Source: Oligoflexia bacterium (GTDB taxonomy: Bacteria > Bdellovibrionota > UBA1018). Taken from it: a DNA stretch of 5,959 nucleotides. Every line of letters starts with the position of its first letter. Position 1 is the first letter of the stretch. The translations under genes were made by a program, and so were the position numbers. Positions 1 through 5,948 of this stretch are shown one piece after another. The DNA lies in contig CAIOHW010000163.1 in the NCBI GenBank assembly GCA_903858195.1, positions 1 to 5,959 on the forward strand. Direction: 5' to 3'. The notes below the pieces were generated by a model. That model was not told the DNA's origin, ran no database searches, and worked only from the letters and a program-made list of their open reading frames with translations.

Positions 1-2
1 GG

Positions 3-1067
3 GTCCGCATGCGCATCGATGGCGCCCTCATCGAGATCTCGGAAGTCCCGCTCGAAATGCGACGGGCGGTGGTCGCGCGCCTGAAAGTCATGTCCCGCAT
101 GGACATCGCCGAGTCGCGCATCCCACAGGACGGAAGGATCAAGCTCAAGGTCGCCGGATCAGAGATTGATTTCCGTGTGAGCACGATGCCCACGCTATTT
201 GGCGAGAAGGTCGTGCTCCGAATGCTCAACAAGGGCAACCTGCAGCTCGACATGGCAAAGCTTGGCTTCGAGCCCAAGCAGCTGGAGATGTTCAAGAAGG
301 GGATCTACGCTGCAAACGGCATGGTGCTCGTGACCGGACCCACGGGAAGCGGCAAGACCACCACCCTCTACTCCGCGCTCTCGGAGCTCAACACGATTCG
401 TGACAACATTTCGACCGCCGAGGATCCAGTCGAGTACAACCTGGACGGCGTCAATCAGGTGCAGACCAACAAGGACATCGGGCTCACTTTCGCAGCCGTG
501 CTTCGCACACTGCTTCGCCAGGACCCGGACACGATCCTCGTGGGCGAAATTCGTGATTATGAAACTGCCGAAGTGGCCATTCAGGCCGCACTCACCGGCC
601 ATCTCGTGCTCTCGACCCTGCACACCAACGATGCACCCAGTACGATCACTCGACTCATGAACATGGGAGTTGAGCCCTTCTTGGTGGTTTCATCCCTCAA
701 TACGGTCGTTGCCCAGAGACTGCTGCGTACCGTCTGCCAGGCCTGCAAGGTTCCGGTCAGCATCCCGCAGGAAAAACTCATTGAGCTTGGCATGGCCCGA
801 GAGGAGGCGGCCCGGGCTACTCCGATGAAGGGCAAGGGCTGCCAGAAGTGCGGCAACTCCGGCTACAAGGGTCGAGTGGCAGTGTACGAGGTCTTCGACT
901 TTTCGACGAATCTCAAGGAGATGGTGCTGCGGGGGGCCTCGGTCATCGAGCTCCGCAAGCAGGCCATGGCCGAGGGGATGCGCACGCTTCGCGCCTCGGC
1001 ACTGGGGCGCGTGGCGGACGGACGTACGACGCTTGAAGAGGCGCTAGCCCTCACGATGGAGGCCTGA
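3..1067 (+). CDS. pilB: Type IV pilus extension ATPase PilB (5'-truncated by window edge)
   Basis: This is the cytoplasmic hexameric ATPase of the GspE/PulE family that powers pilin polymerisation through PilC. The frame is open to the left edge (codons GTC CGC precede the ATG at 9), and VRMRIDGALIE matches the interior of PilB proteins. The ATG at 9 is therefore internal, and roughly the first 200 residues (the N-terminal GspE-type domain) lie outside the window. Counting from that ATG, I see Walker A GPTGSGKTT at 110-118, the Asp box AEDPVEY at 137-143, Walker B around RQDPDTILVGEIRD at 170-183, and the His box TGHLVLSTLHTN at 196-207. A zinc-type tetracysteine follows, C243xxC246 and C278xxC281. 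The tetracysteine and the long C-terminal region are typical of PilB and absent from PilT. The gene ends 5 bp before pilT, so the two are probably co-transcribed. No internal disruption is visible. Confidence 0.95.
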   Translation, partial: VRMRIDGALIEISEVPLEMRRAVVARLKVMSRMDIAESRIPQDGRIKLKVAGSEIDFRVSTMPTLFGEKVVLRMLNKGNLQLDMAKLGFEPKQLEMFKKGIYAANGMVLVTGPTGSGKTTTLYSALSELNTIRDNISTAEDPVEYNLDGVNQVQTNKDIGLTFAAVLRTLLRQDPDTILVGEIRDYETAEVAIQAALTGHLVLSTLHTNDAPSTITRLMNMGVEPFLVVSSLNTVVAQRLLRTVCQACKVPVSIPQEKLIELGMAREEAARATPMKGKGCQKCGNSGYKGRVAVYEVFDFSTNLKEMVLRGASVIELRKQAMAEGMRTLRASALGRVADGRTTLEEALALTMEA

Positions 1068-1072
1068 TCGAG

Positions 1073-2152
1073 ATGTCATCCAAAATAGGAATTTCGTCAT
1101 ACCTCAAGGCCATGGTCGAGCAGGACGCATCCGACCTTCATGTCACGGTGGGGGTTCCGCCCGAATTCCGCATCATGGGCAAGATGGTCAAGGTCAAAGC
1201 AGACCCGCTTACGGCGCAGGAAACCAAGGAGCTCTGCTACTCGGTTCTCACCGATGCGCAGAAGGCCGAGTTCGAGAAGAACTTCGAGATCGACTTCTCA
1301 TTCGGCATCAAGGACATCGCCCGCTTTCGCGCCAACTACTTCTATCAGCGCGGCGGCATAGCAGGCGTCTTTCGTCGCATTCCGTTCCAGATCCCCGAGT
1401 TCGACAGTCTCAAGCTTCCGCAAATCCTTAAAAAAGTGATTCGCAGGCCCAATGGACTCGTACTCGTGACGGGTGCGACTGGTTCGGGCAAGAGCACCTC
1501 GCTTGCGGCCCTTCTCGATATCCTGAACCGAGAAGAATACGGCCACATTCTGACCATCGAGGACCCGATCGAGTTCATCCACCAGCATAAGTCCTGCGTG
1601 GTGAACCAACGCGAGGTCGGCGTTGACACCCGCAGCTTTGGTTCAGCCCTAAAGCGCTCTCTCAGACAGGATCCGGACTACATCCTGGTAGGCGAACTTC
1701 GCGACATTGAGACGATTGAAATGGCGCTCACCATGGCAGAAACCGGACACCTCGTCTTTGCCACGATGCACACCAACAGTGCCGTCCAGACGATCAACCG
1801 CATCATCAATGCGTTTCCGGCCCACCAGCAACCGCAGGTCCGGCAACTTCTTTCATTCACGCTCCAGGCAATCGTTTCGCAACAGCTCATTCCGAGGAGC
1901 TTTGCCCCGGGGCGCGCTCTGGCCTGCGAAGTGCTGATCCCGAACATGGCGATTCGAAACCTGATCCGCGAGGACAAGCTCCACCAGATCTACAGCTCGA
2001 TGCAGGCCGGCCAGGAAGAAAGCGGCATGATCACCATGAACCAGAGCCTCGTGCAGCTCGTCCGCTCGAGCGTCCTCTCCAAAGGGGATGCCCAGGACCA
2101 TTCACCGATGCCCGACGAGCTTGCCAAGGCGCTCGTCACGGTTTCGGGCTGA
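1073..2152 (+). CDS. pilT: Type IV pilus retraction ATPase PilT
   Basis: PilT is the cytoplasmic hexameric ATPase that depolymerises the pilus and drives twitching, DNA uptake and surface sensing. The 359-residue length is normal for the family. An N-terminal PAS-like region (about 1-110, with the signature DASDLHVTVGVPPEFR at 18-33) is followed by the RecA-like core. Walker A GATGSGKST is at 134-142, Asp box IEDPIEF at 162-168, Walker B RQDPDYILVGELRD at 198-211, and His box GHLVFATMHTN at 225-235. The PilT-diagnostic motif AIRNLIRE is intact at 293-300. There is no tetracysteine, which separates it from PilB. The start is supported by GGAGG at 1058-1062, ten bases upstream and inside the end of pilB. 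The last ~20 residues are more divergent than the core. PilU is a less likely alternative given the intact PilT motif and the position between pilB and pilC. Confidence 0.95.
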   Translation: MSSKIGISSYLKAMVEQDASDLHVTVGVPPEFRIMGKMVKVKADPLTAQETKELCYSVLTDAQKAEFEKNFEIDFSFGIKDIARFRANYFYQRGGIAGVFRRIPFQIPEFDSLKLPQILKKVIRRPNGLVLVTGATGSGKSTSLAALLDILNREEYGHILTIEDPIEFIHQHKSCVVNQREVGVDTRSFGSALKRSLRQDPDYILVGELRDIETIEMALTMAETGHLVFATMHTNSAVQTINRIINAFPAHQQPQVRQLLSFTLQAIVSQQLIPRSFAPGRALACEVLIPNMAIRNLIREDKLHQIYSSMQAGQEESGMITMNQSLVQLVRSSVLSKGDAQDHSPMPDELAKALVTVSG

Positions 2153-2156
2153 GGAG
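2152..2156 (+). promoter_or_regulatory. Ribosome binding site supporting the GTG start of pilC
   Basis: AGGAG overlaps the last base of the pilT stop codon and stands nine bases before GTG at 2166. No ATG occurs near the expected PilC N-terminus, so this motif is the main support for the GTG start. Confidence 0.7.
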
Positions 2157-2165
2157 AGCTAGCAG

Positions 2166-3395
2166 GTGGCAGACTTCGAGTATCAGGGTGTGGATCGCGC
2201 GGGAAAGCGGGTGACCGGAACCGTCACTGCTGCCGGCGAGGGTGACGTGCGTGTGGCTCTCCGCTCACAGGGCGTTCGCCCCACCCGCATCGCCAGGAAA
2301 AAGGGCGGGGGCGCATCGGGCGGAGGACTCGCGGCACTCCTGTCAGGGGGGCCTGCTCAACCTTCACTCAACCTCAAGCAGAAGGTGCTCTTCACCCGGC
2401 AGTTGCAGGTCATGGTCAGTGCCGGCATTCCGCTCGTACAAGCCATCGACATTCTGGGTGAGCAGACGCTCGACGCCTCACTTCGAACCATCCTCCGGGA
2501 TGTTCGTGACCGGGTCAGCCAGGGGGCGTTCTTCTGGGAGTCGCTTGCCGCCTATCCCAAGGCGTTTCCCAAGGTCTATGTGTCGCTGATCCGTGCCGGC
2601 GAATCTTCGGGCTCGCTCGATACGATCCTGAAGCGACTTTCACGCTACCTCGAGGATACTGACCGGCTTCGCAAGATGGTGACGGGTGCTCTCACTTATC
2701 CGGCTGTGGTGTCGGCGGTGGGGGTGGTCATCATCATCCTGATGCTGATGTTTGTGATCCCCAAGTTCGAGTCCATGATCTCGGCGCAGGGCGAGGAGAT
2801 GCCCCTTCCAACGGCCGTCGTGATCGCCGCTTCACACTTTTTTGCGGGCAACTGGCTTTCGATCCTGGGGGGAATGTTTGCGGTGGGAGTTGGCGTGACC
2901 CGATTCATTTCCACCCCCGAGGGCAAGGTCGTGCTCGATCGTCTGCTCTACTCGCTCCCCATGTTTGGTGACCTGATCCAGAAAAGCAGCATCGCCGCAT
3001 TTTCGCGCACCCTGCAGACTCTTCTCAATGCCGGGGTCAACCTCGTGGACGCGATCGACATCGTCAAGAACACGATTGACAGCACCGTGGTCTCGAACGC
3101 CGTTGGAAAAATCAGGGGTGAGGTCGAAGTCGGAAAGAGCCTCGGGGCGGTGGTAAACAACATGACCGTCTTTCCGCGAATGGCCGTCCAGATGATTGGT
3201 GTCGGCGAGGCAACCGGAAATCTCGACAAGATGCTCGAAAAAATTGCCGACTTTTACGAGGCAGAGGTCGAGTCTGCCGTTTCCACCCTGGGAAAGCTCG
3301 TTGAGCCGCTGATCCTCGTGGTGCTGGGTGGCACGGTGGCCGGAATGCTCATCGCGATGTACCTGCCCATCTTCAAGATGGCCGGAGGGGTTTGA
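2166..3395 (+). CDS. pilC: Type IV pilus inner-membrane platform protein PilC
   Basis: PilC is a polytopic inner-membrane protein of the GspF family. It couples PilB and PilT ATP hydrolysis to insertion or removal of pilin subunits. The 409-residue length is standard. The N-terminal cytoplasmic part opens FEYQGVDRAGKRVTG, with a Gly-rich linker near 47-62. The first T2SSF domain spans about 70-195 and includes FTRQLQVMVSAGIPL (76-90) and RAGESSGSLD (143-152). The second, about 270-400, repeats the pattern with FSRTLQTLLNAGVNL (279-293) and GVGEATGNLDKML (345-357). Hydrophobic membrane segments lie near 176-198, 226-247 and 378-402. The start codon is GTG. It is preferred because AGGAG at 2152-2156 lies nine bases upstream and because the residues that follow match the usual PilC N-terminus. 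The gap to pilT is 13 bp and the gap to the next gene is 1 bp, so it is operonic. Confidence 0.95.
   Translation: MADFEYQGVDRAGKRVTGTVTAAGEGDVRVALRSQGVRPTRIARKKGGGASGGGLAALLSGGPAQPSLNLKQKVLFTRQLQVMVSAGIPLVQAIDILGEQTLDASLRTILRDVRDRVSQGAFFWESLAAYPKAFPKVYVSLIRAGESSGSLDTILKRLSRYLEDTDRLRKMVTGALTYPAVVSAVGVVIIILMLMFVIPKFESMISAQGEEMPLPTAVVIAASHFFAGNWLSILGGMFAVGVGVTRFISTPEGKVVLDRLLYSLPMFGDLIQKSSIAAFSRTLQTLLNAGVNLVDAIDIVKNTIDSTVVSNAVGKIRGEVEVGKSLGAVVNNMTVFPRMAVQMIGVGEATGNLDKMLEKIADFYEAEVESAVSTLGKLVEPLILVVLGGTVAGMLIAMYLPIFKMAGGV
3384..3390 (+). promoter_or_regulatory. Ribosome binding site deciding the pilR start
   Basis: GGAGGGG lies six bases before the ATG at 3397 and inside the last codons of pilC. 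It selects this ATG over the in-frame upstream extension, which would overlap pilC by about 68 bp and has no comparable signal. The arrangement suggests translational coupling to pilC. Confidence 0.75.
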
Positions 3396-3396
3396 G

Positions 3397-4344
3397 ATGC
3401 GAATCATTGGCAAGTCCAAGTCGGTCGATGCCCTCCGAAAGCTCATCGAAAAGGTGGCCCCCACGCGCTCAAGCGTGCTGATCATCGGCGAGAGCGGCAC
3501 GGGCAAGGAGCTTGTCGCACGCGAGCTCCACGACCAGAGTGCGGTCAAGTCAAAGCCCTTCGTTCCGGTCAACTGCGGTGCGATCCCCGAAAACCTGATT
3601 GAGAGCGAGCTCTTTGGGCACAAGAAGGGGAGCTTCACGGGTGCGGTGGCCGATAAGCCCGGACTATTCGAGGCAGCAAACGGCGGAACGCTTTTTTTGG
3701 ACGAGATTGGCGAGCTTCCGCTCACCATGCAGGTCAAGCTGCTTCGCGCCCTTCAAGAAAGGGTCATCCGCCGGGTCGGGAGCAACGAGGATATCCGCCT
3801 GGACGTACGCATCGTGGCTGCGACCAATCGCAATCTCGAAGAGGCGATCAAAAAGGGCACCTTCCGAGAGGACCTTTACTACCGACTCAATGTGATCATG
3901 CTCGAGACCCCGCCCCTTCGCGAACGAAAGGGCGACATCTCGATTCTTGCGACGCACTTTCTCGACAAGTTTTCGCGCAAGTTCTCAAAAGAACTCTCCG
4001 GCATCGAGCCGGACGCACTCAAGGCCCTTGAGTCGCACAAGTGGCCGGGCAACATTCGTGAGCTCGAAAACGCCATGGAACGCGCAGTGGCGCTCGAGTC
4101 CGGGGCCCAGATCACTGCAGCCTCGCTCGAGGGCGCGCTTCGCACCTCGGAGCCCTCGGGAGCAAGGGCTACCGGGGTGGATTTTCCGGATCTCTCGCGC
4201 GGTCCGATCTCACTGGATCACTTTCTTGCCCGCGTGGAGCGCGAGCTCGTACGCCGGGCCCTGATGCTCACCAAAGGCAGCGAAGATCAGGCCGCGCGCC
4301 TCCTGCAAACCACGCGCGCAAAAATCGCAAACGCCTCGAAGTGA
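3397..4344 (+). CDS. pilR: PilR-like sigma-54 activator lacking a receiver domain; HTH end probably frameshifted
   Basis: This is a bacterial enhancer-binding protein that would remodel sigma-54 RNA polymerase, most plausibly at pilA. The 315-residue protein begins directly in the AAA+ domain (IIGKSKSVDALRKLIEKVA). Walker A GESGTGKE is at 31-38, the sigma-54 contact loop GSFTGA at 78-83 and Walker B GGTLFLDE at 96-103. The arginine-finger region FREDLYYRLN is at 156-165 and sensor II WPGNIRELEN at 216-225. The GSFTGA form and the stretch DKPGLFEAANGG resemble PilR as I recall it. A Fis-type HTH begins at about 272 but ends abruptly as QTTRAKIANASK; reading -1 from the A5 run at 4320-4324 restores the expected HTH end. 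The ATG at 3397 is preferred because GGAGGGG at 3384-3390 precedes it and pilC ends 1 bp before. An in-frame extension back to 3328 is only pilC read in another frame. The usual phospho-receiver domain and a pilS neighbour are both absent, so the input signal is unknown. The AAA+ assignment is firm; the name PilR rests on context. Confidence 0.85.
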   Translation: MRIIGKSKSVDALRKLIEKVAPTRSSVLIIGESGTGKELVARELHDQSAVKSKPFVPVNCGAIPENLIESELFGHKKGSFTGAVADKPGLFEAANGGTLFLDEIGELPLTMQVKLLRALQERVIRRVGSNEDIRLDVRIVAATNRNLEEAIKKGTFREDLYYRLNVIMLETPPLRERKGDISILATHFLDKFSRKFSKELSGIEPDALKALESHKWPGNIRELENAMERAVALESGAQITAASLEGALRTSEPSGARATGVDFPDLSRGPISLDHFLARVERELVRRALMLTKGSEDQAARLLQTTRAKIANASK

Positions 4345-4350
4345 TGGGCG

Positions 4351-5277
4351 TCAGTAAAAGCCTGGAATCGCCTCGCGAGGCGAGAGCGTCTCTACCCTTT
4401 CCGTGCCCGCATCCCACCTGAGGTCGGCGTAACCGGCGGGGCCCCTGAAGCGATCAAAGAGGGCACTGCTTGCCTGCCTGCCCTGGAGCCAGCGCTTGAA
4501 CTGTTCGTGGATCGTGTAGAGCCGTTCGGAAACCGTGAACTCAGCCAGGCGCCTCTCAAGCTCCGCCTTCATCTGGTCATCTGCCGCGCTCTGGATCATG
4601 GAGGCGAGACTGCGACGCGCCACTTCGAAGCGACCCTCGGCAGTGCCCAGTCGCGCGGACAAGCTTTTGAGGTAGGGGGGCGCACCCGGGAGGGTGGAGG
4701 CGTACTCAAACGCGGCCATGGCTTTGGGGAGGTCTTGGAGTTCAAACAGGGCGTTTGTGGCCCTGAGCACCTCCATGAACCAGGCCCGCCTGCCAAATTC
4801 TCCGCCAAATTCTCCCATGACGATGCGCCGGTGGGCGCGCTCCAGGATCTCGTCTCCGCCCGGGCCATCCTTGCGCACGACTGCGAGAATGAGCGAGCCA
4901 TACCAGTAGAGGCCCGTGAAGGACGGGTCAAGCGAGGTGGCAAGCTTGAGCTCGTAGTAGAGCGGCGGGTGCGTGCCGCGAGCCACGCGGTCATAGGCGG
5001 GATCACCGAGGCTTCGAATCAAGATCGCATCGACCACGGCTGCCACATGGCCCAGGCTTGCCACTTGCGCGAGCGTGGGATCAAGCTCCTGCGAGATCGA
5101 GGCGGGGGGCTCAATCCACGAGGTTTCGGTGGCGCGAAGCAGGCGGCCGAGTCCGAAAGCTGTCAAAAAAATGGACGAAGCAATGGCAAGTGTTTGGACA
5201 CTCGATCGAGAAAACAGTGTGGGAGTCAGGGCTTCGTGCACGGCCTTAGGTTGCGGCAGAGCAGCCTTGTTTTTCAA
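4351..5277 (-). CDS. Membrane-anchored helical-repeat (TPR-like) protein of unknown function
   Basis: I do not recognise a named gene. The 308-residue protein has a short polar N-terminus and one hydrophobic segment at about 28-47, probably a signal anchor. A largely helical, TPR-like region follows, rich in aromatic and Ala/Leu residues. Two stretches stand out, LATSLDPSFTGLYWYG (112-127) and AAFEYASTLPGAPPYL (188-203). They recall an uncharacterised deltaproteobacterial family with a 'LDP-F---Y--G' core and an 'A---PGAP-WL' repeat (from memory, unverified). The protein is probably a periplasm-facing scaffold, with no catalytic motif seen. The start is uncertain. The longest form begins with TTG at 5277-5275 and has no clear Shine-Dalgarno; a GTG at residue 13 (5241-5239) is an alternative and also keeps the membrane segment. 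The gene is convergent with pilR (6 bp apart) and divergent from pilA. It overlaps an antisense plus-strand frame at 4507-5298, which looks artefactual because it is rich in Arg, Gly, His and Cys with no recognisable domain. Confidence 0.75.
   Translation of the reverse strand: MKNKAALPQPKAVHEALTPTLFSRSSVQTLAIASSIFLTAFGLGRLLRATETSWIEPPASISQELDPTLAQVASLGHVAAVVDAILIRSLGDPAYDRVARGTHPPLYYELKLATSLDPSFTGLYWYGSLILAVVRKDGPGGDEILERAHRRIVMGEFGGEFGRRAWFMEVLRATNALFELQDLPKAMAAFEYASTLPGAPPYLKSLSARLGTAEGRFEVARRSLASMIQSAADDQMKAELERRLAEFTVSERLYTIHEQFKRWLQGRQASSALFDRFRGPAGYADLRWDAGTERVETLSPREAIPGFY
4368..4383. repeat. 16-bp perfect palindrome at the pilR/minus-gene convergence
   Basis: TCGCCTCGCGAGGCGA equals its own reverse complement. 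As RNA it could form a six-base-pair GC-rich stem with a CGCG loop. It lies inside the last codons of the minus-strand gene and 24 bp after the pilR stop. No U-tract follows on either strand, so a rho-independent terminator call is weak. It could be a protein site or a chance result of Ser-Pro-Arg-Glu-Ala codons. Confidence 0.5.
4792..4815. repeat. Tandem 12-bp direct repeat, two copies
   Basis: GCCAAATTCTCC occurs twice head-to-tail (4792-4803 and 4804-4815) inside the minus-strand gene. It adds exactly four codons and gives the peptide GEFGGEFG. This looks like a recent in-frame slippage duplication in a loop between helices. Confidence 0.8.
5189..5220. promoter_or_regulatory. Candidate upstream activator site: AGTGT dyad plus a third half-site
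   Basis: AGTGT (5189-5193), the spacer TTGG, and ACACT (5198-5202) form a perfect inverted repeat. A third AGTGT is at 5216-5220, and the palindrome CTCGATCGAG (5201-5210) lies between. The dyad centre is about 108 bp before the inferred pilA start site, a usual distance for enhancer-binding protein sites, and the half-sites loosely resemble the GTGTC-type PilR sites of Pseudomonas. It lies inside the N-terminal coding part of the divergent gene, so it may equally be coding coincidence. Confidence 0.35.
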
Positions 5278-5278
5278 G

Positions 5279-5292
5279 GGGCGAGGTGTAGC
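5279..5292 (+). promoter_or_regulatory. Candidate sigma-54 (-24/-12) promoter of pilA
   Basis: GG at 5279-5280 and GC at 5291-5292 are separated by exactly ten bases, as in the TGGCAC-N5-TTGCA consensus. The -12 part reads TAGCA; the -24 part (GGGGCG) matches little beyond the GG. Transcription would start near 5304, giving a 5' leader of about 20 bases that holds the AGGGGA ribosome binding site. A PilR-like activator next door makes sigma-54 control plausible. A weak sigma-70 alternative overlaps it: TTGTTT at 5267-5272 and TAGCAT at 5289-5294, with 16-base spacing. Confidence 0.45.
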
Positions 5293-5314
5293 ATTTAAGG
5301 CAAGTTCAACTAAA

Positions 5315-5320
5315 AGGGGA
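5315..5320 (+). promoter_or_regulatory. Ribosome binding site of pilA
   Basis: AGGGGA precedes the ATG at 5325 by four bases, within an A-rich leader (CTAAAAGGGGATCGT). The spacing is a little short, but it is the only purine-rich candidate in the leader. Confidence 0.7.
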
Positions 5321-5324
5321 TCGT

Positions 5325-5948
5325 ATGCGTAACACTCAAAATAATCAGGGCTTCAGCTTGGTCGAGCTGATGGTGGTAGTGGCCATCATCGGGATCCTCG
5401 CCTCTGTGGCGATTCCGCAGTATTCCAAATTTCAGGCCAAGGCCCGCCAGACCGAGGCCAAGTCGCTTCTGGCCTCGGTTTACACGGCCGAGAAGGGCTT
5501 TTTTGTTGAGGCAAACGGATATACCGGTTGCCTGAGTGCGATCGGAGTGTCGCCTGAGCTGACAGGCCCAGGAACGGGCATCAACGTGGGCTATTACGCG
5601 CTGGGCTTTGACAGCACACCCGCAATTCTTGCAAGTAGTGCTGCCGGGCTCGTGGCCTCTCCGCCGCAAGGCTCTCTTTGCGATGTCGCGGCTGGTGAGC
5701 AGGGGATTACGCATTGGCTTGCCGCCAAGAACGCTGCGACCCCGGCCGCGGTATCAACCATTACTCGATCCGCCTTGGCTGTCACTGGGATCACCCTTGG
5801 CGTAACCAACACAGCAGGATCAGAGACCTTTAATGTTGCTGCTGCAGGATTTGTCAGCCAAGACTCGTCTAAAAACACCGACACCCAGTGCGACCATTGG
5901 ACAGTCAACGAGAGGAACCAGATGGTGAATTCCAGGGTCGGCATCTAG
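5325..5948 (+). CDS. pilA: Type IVa major-pilin-like protein PilA
   Basis: This is a type IV pilin, the subunit PilB polymerises into the pilus. It has a nine-residue leader MRNTQNNQG, with prepilin peptidase (PilD) cleavage expected between G9 and F10. The mature N-terminus FSLVELMVVVAIIGILASVA carries the conserved Glu at mature position 5. The helix continues through IPQYSKFQAKARQTEAKSLL. The mature protein would be about 198 residues, longer than the common 140-170. Cysteines lie at 69, 119 and 189; C119 and C189 could bound a C-terminal disulfide loop, leaving C69 unpaired. Residues about 97-175 are rich in Ala, Ser, Thr and Gly. The C-terminus QCDHWTVNERNQMVN resembles the 'D-WTI(N/D)' ending of deltaproteobacterial pilins, so the stop looks genuine. 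AGGGGA at 5315-5320 is the likely Shine-Dalgarno. Expression probably starts from the promoter just upstream. A minor pilin is less likely because the gene sits beside its probable activator. Confidence 0.95.
   Translation: MRNTQNNQGFSLVELMVVVAIIGILASVAIPQYSKFQAKARQTEAKSLLASVYTAEKGFFVEANGYTGCLSAIGVSPELTGPGTGINVGYYALGFDSTPAILASSAAGLVASPPQGSLCDVAAGEQGITHWLAAKNAATPAAVSTITRSALAVTGITLGVTNTAGSETFNVAAAGFVSQDSSKNTDTQCDHWTVNERNQMVNSRVGI

Noticed and set aside
9..11. ATG at 9 as the true start of pilB
   Set aside because: The frame is open to the window edge and the flanking residues match the interior of PilB, so this is an internal methionine.
3328..3396. A 23-codon in-frame upstream extension of the pilR start
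   Set aside because: It is pilC read in another frame (Arg/Pro/Cys/Ser-rich) and has no ribosome signal. The ATG at 3397 has GGAGGGG before it and starts at the family's AAA+ boundary.
2832..3737. A 301-codon minus-strand open frame across pilC and pilR
   Set aside because: It lies opposite two well-recognised genes, and its composition is that of a GC-rich antisense frame.
4368..4383. Rho-independent terminator at the convergent ends
   Set aside because: The stem is only six base pairs and no T-tract follows on either strand, so it is reported only as a palindrome.
5242..5254. A second sigma-54-like element, GG...TTGC
   Set aside because: The spacing between GG and GC is nine bases rather than ten, and sigma-54 is strict about this.
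4507..5298. A 263-codon open frame on the plus strand opposite the minus-strand gene
   Set aside because: Its translation is rich in Arg, Gly, His and Cys with no domain or membrane pattern. The opposite strand encodes a coherent protein with an anchor and helical repeats.
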